From: Verrucomicrobiota bacterium
GTDB taxonomy: Bacteria; Verrucomicrobiota; Verrucomicrobiia; Chthoniobacterales; Terrimicrobiaceae
Direction of reading: 5' to 3'
Assembly (NCBI GenBank): GCA_026398255.1
Contig: JAPLTG010000029.1
Coordinates: forward strand, 62,001-126,000
DNA: 64,000 bases
The stretch's first letter is position 1. Each line of letters begins with the position of its first letter. Positions 61,871 through 64,000 of the stretch are shown piece by piece. A program made the translations under genes and the position numbers. The notes under the pieces were generated by a model. That model saw only the letters and a program-made list of their open reading frames with translations. It did not search any database and was not told the origin of the DNA.

Positions 61871-63094
61871 CTACTCTTTCAGCTCGCAGGAGGTTCCCGG
61901 CAGGCGTGGGGTGGTGTAGCGCGCGCCGACGATTTTCACCGGCTCGGTGAAGCGGTCCTGCAAGTGCGGGATGTGCTCGAGGAAGATGGCTTCGTGGTCG
62001 AGGGCGATGTGGTTGAACAGCACCAGGTGCTGATGGATTTGGCCCATGTCGCCAACATGAGGGATCACCGGAACACCGAATTTTTTTGCGAGAAGGCTGA
62101 TGACCAAAAACTCGCTCACGCCCGCCACGCGGACGGCATCGACCTGGCAAATGGCCCTGGCTCCGGCCTGGAGATAATTTTTGAAAAGAATGCGGTTCGG
62201 CACATGCTCGCCGGCGGCAACTTTCACGGGGGCGATGGCCTCGGCGATCGTGCAATGGCCGAGCACATCATCGGGATGCGTGGGCTCCTCGAGCCAGAAG
62301 AGGTTTAAATCGCGCGTGGCTTCGGAGAAGGCGATGGATTGGTCGATCGTCCATTGTTGGTTGGCATCGACCATGAGACGCACGGAGTCGCCCGCAGCCT
62401 GACGCACGAGGCGTGCGCGGCCCACATCGCGCGCGATGTCAGGCGAGCCGACCTTCAGTTTCATGGCGGTGAAACCCTCCGCAGCGGACTTAGCGACATT
62501 GCTGGCCACTTGCTCATCGCTGTAATTGAACCAACCAATCGAGGTGTCGTAACCGGGGTAGCCGGCTTCCAAAATGCCTTCGCGGAGATGGCGGGTGGCG
62601 CGGGGCGTTTCGATCAGGGCGCGGGCCTCGTCGAGGGAGAGGGCGTCGGTGACATACGAAAAATCCAGCGTGGCGAGGAGTTCGTTAGCGGAGAGGTCGA
62701 GAAGGAGCTTCCAAAGCGGCACACCACGCTTGCGGGCCCAGAGGTCCCAGCAGGCGTTGGTCACCGAAGCGAGCGCCAGGTGCACAAGGCCCTTGTGCGG
62801 CCCAAGCCAGCGGAATTGCTGCTCGTCGGAGAGCTTGCGCTGGAATTCGCCGAAACCGGCCATGACCTCCTCGATGTCGCGGCCGACAAGTTGGCGCGCA
62901 TAGAATTCGGCGGCCTTGCAGACGAGGTCGTTCCCCTCGCCGAGAGTGAAAGCGAGGCCCGTGCCGGTGAGACCCGAGTCGTCGTGGAGGAGTGTGGCGG
63001 CATAGGAGTAAACGGGATCGCGGTGGATGGCGTCGCTGCCGTGGCCGGAGCCAATCGGGAAGCGGGCGTCGCGGGTGGTGATGTTTTTGATCAT
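61871..63094 (-). CDS. L-fuconate dehydratase (enolase superfamily)
   Basis: A 407-residue mandelate-racemase/enolase-type enzyme. The N-terminus RDARFPIGSGHGSDAIHRDPVY resembles L-fuconate dehydratases. The barrel has the KxK motif MKLKVGSPD, metal ligands in VDANQQW, WLEEPTHPDD and AGEHVPNR, and the catalytic His in IPHVGDMGQIHQH. It removes water from L-fuconate to give 2-keto-3-deoxy-L-fuconate. It converges with the FAH gene and is co-directional with the SDR gene, six bases downstream of it. Confidence 0.9.
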   Translation of the reverse strand: MIKNITTRDARFPIGSGHGSDAIHRDPVYSYAATLLHDDSGLTGTGLAFTLGEGNDLVCKAAEFYARQLVGRDIEEVMAGFGEFQRKLSDEQQFRWLGPHKGLVHLALASVTNACWDLWARKRGVPLWKLLLDLSANELLATLDFSYVTDALSLDEARALIETPRATRHLREGILEAGYPGYDTSIGWFNYSDEQVASNVAKSAAEGFTAMKLKVGSPDIARDVGRARLVRQAAGDSVRLMVDANQQWTIDQSIAFSEATRDLNLFWLEEPTHPDDVLGHCTIAEAIAPVKVAAGEHVPNRILFKNYLQAGARAICQVDAVRVAGVSEFLVISLLAKKFGVPVIPHVGDMGQIHQHLVLFNHIALDHEAIFLEHIPHLQDRFTEPVKIVGARYTTPRLPGTSCELKE

Positions 63095-63100
63095 AGATTT

Positions 63101-63868
63101 TTAGCGGCGATAGCCGAGTTCTGCTCCTCCGGTGACATGCATGAGGTGGCCGGTGACGAAGCGGGCTTTTTCGGAGAGGAGATAGACGCTGGCCTCGGCG
63201 ATGACATCGCCCTCGGGGCAAAATCCGAGGGGGTGAATGTCATCGAGGTAGCGGGAGATGCCGGCAGGGTCGGGCTGTTCGGAAGCCCACTGGCGAAGCA
63301 TCGGAGTCCAGACCCCGGCGGGGCAAACGGCGTTCACCCGGATGCCGTGGGCGGCGTAGTCGAGGGCCATGGATTTCGTGAGGGCGTTCATCGCGCCTTT
63401 GGTGGCCGAGTAGCCGGCGTGGATTTCCTGGCCAATCTCTCCGACTAGGCTGCTGGTGTTCAGGATACAGCCGCGTGAGGCTTTGAGGGCCTCGAAGCCG
63501 TGCTTCGCCGTCCAGTAAACGCCCTTCACATTGATGGCAAAAAGGCGGTCCCACTCCGCCTCGGTGGTTTCGTGCAGGGAGGCGGAGGGCGAGGCGATCC
63601 CTGCGTTGTTGTGGATCGCGTCGAGGCGGCCGAACTGGGCGAGGATTTCATCGATCGCGGCGCGAACCTGTGTGCCATTGGAAACATCGCAAGCTAAGCC
63701 GATGTGGCGATCGCCCAGCGAGCGGGCGGCCTCTTGGGCTTCGTTCAAATCCGGACAACAAAGGGCCACTCGCGCCCCCTCGCGGGCGTAGGCCTTGGCG
63801 CACTCGAGGCCGATTCCAGCCGAGCCGCCAGTGAGGAAGATGGTTTTGTCGTTTAAAAGTCCGGGCAT
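63101..63868 (-). CDS. SDR-family dehydrogenase, probable 2-keto-3-deoxy-L-fuconate dehydrogenase
   Basis: A 255-residue SDR with FLTGGSAGIGLECAKAYAREG, HNNAGIASPS, SSLVGEIGQEIHAGYSATKGA and GIRVNAVCPAGVWTPML. It is adjacent to L-fuconate dehydratase, as in known fucose loci, so the oxidation of 2-keto-3-deoxy-L-fuconate is the likely step. Its start is preceded by the partial mutarotase gene, separated by 24 bases. Confidence 0.87.
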   Translation of the reverse strand: MPGLLNDKTIFLTGGSAGIGLECAKAYAREGARVALCCPDLNEAQEAARSLGDRHIGLACDVSNGTQVRAAIDEILAQFGRLDAIHNNAGIASPSASLHETTEAEWDRLFAINVKGVYWTAKHGFEALKASRGCILNTSSLVGEIGQEIHAGYSATKGAMNALTKSMALDYAAHGIRVNAVCPAGVWTPMLRQWASEQPDPAGISRYLDDIHPLGFCPEGDVIAEASVYLLSEKARFVTGHLMHVTGGAELGYRR

Positions 63869-63892
63869 GATTCGAGGAAGAATTTGGCGCGA

Positions 63893-64000
63893 TCAGTCGA
63901 GATGCATGACCTGCTCCATGCCGAGCCATTGGCTTCCCTTGGGGGTTCCGGGGAGGCGAATCTGGCAGGCATCGGTGAGCGGCCACCATTTGTTTTTGGT
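63893..64000 (-). CDS. partial gene, L-rhamnose/L-fucose mutarotase-like C-terminus
   Basis: The last 35 codons of a minus-strand gene cut by the window end read WWPLTDACQIRLPG and SQWLGMEQVMHLD, then TGA. The pattern of two tryptophans, a 'TDxCQ' and a terminal 'MExVxHLD' is typical of the RhaM/YiiL-type mutarotase family. A mutarotase would complete the uptake side of the pathway. The 5' part lies beyond the window. Confidence 0.6.
   Translation of the reverse strand, partial: TKNKWWPLTDACQIRLPGTPKGSQWLGMEQVMHLD

Noticed and set aside
62339-63448. Plus-strand frame opposite fuconate dehydratase and the SDR
   Set aside because: Shadow of two well-supported genes.

Overview
The window looks like a chromosomal segment of a high-GC (about 60%) member of the Verrucomicrobiota, probably Spartobacteria/Chthoniobacter-Terrimicrobium-like. 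This rests on the planctomycete/verrucomicrobial trio of PSCyt1, DUF1501 and DUF1549/DUF1553 proteins, a four-helix-bundle-suffix protein carrying GATC-rich repeats, a RhaT-type transporter with an oxidative deoxysugar pathway, and many palindromic intergenic repeats. No rRNA, tRNA, CRISPR array, phage or transposase gene was seen. Family assignments come from reading motifs and were not checked against a database.

Layout. 0.2-2.8 kb: an AbrB/PIN toxin-antitoxin pair and an exported caspase-like protein fused to a formylglycine-generating-enzyme (FGE) fold. The last 130 bases of that gene look like the variable region of a diversity-generating retroelement target. 2.9-7.8 kb: haem and sulfur genes (HemX/CcsA-like, hemA; opposite strand: GYF protein, rhodanese, SufE, hemH). 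7.9-18 kb: housekeeping (RNase R, ACT protein, LigA, VanZ, DUF885 peptidase, YebC, CCA transferase, an ECF-like sigma factor). 18-22.8 kb: adenosine deaminase, two small membrane or exported proteins, a beta-hydroxyacid dehydrogenase with an HTH-MBL hydrolase, and an NHL-repeat protein.

22.8-31.1 kb is a molybdenum-cofactor island. A formate-dehydrogenase-like (FdhF/YdeP) oxidoreductase is divergent from moaA and a TauE transporter. The convergent, almost fully overlapping operon is moeA-moaC-mobA/moaD-moaE-MOSC/fdhD. Two of its products are fusions (MobA-MoaD and MOSC-FdhD).

31.2-35.4 kb holds the most unusual protein of the window: a 759-residue fusion of a membrane fatty-acid-desaturase domain, a Rieske domain and an NqrF-like FAD/NADH reductase. 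It has a TIM-barrel neighbour and a divergent AraC regulator. 35.6-41.3 kb: aldose epimerase, a FAH-family hydrolase, a 296-bp tandem repeat, a frameshifted four-helix/zinc-ribbon gene bearing 31-bp repeats, and a vapBC pair inserted between a 57-bp duplication that splits a lipocalin-DUF983 operon. 41.3-47.3 kb: peptide-binding lipoprotein, TrmB, YggS, RND pump. 47.5-50.2 kb: a small type III polyketide cluster (methyltransferase, flavoprotein, ketosynthase).

50.3-57.7 kb: the PSCyt1/DUF1501/DUF1553 operon. 57.8-64 kb: a near-complete non-phosphorylating L-fucose (or L-rhamnose) pathway. It comprises RhaT-type uptake, mutarotase (cut by the window edge), sugar dehydrogenase, lactonase, fuconate dehydratase, 2-keto-3-deoxyfuconate dehydrogenase and diketo-acid hydrolase, predicted to yield pyruvate and lactate. 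A truncated AraC regulator lies in the divergent promoter region.
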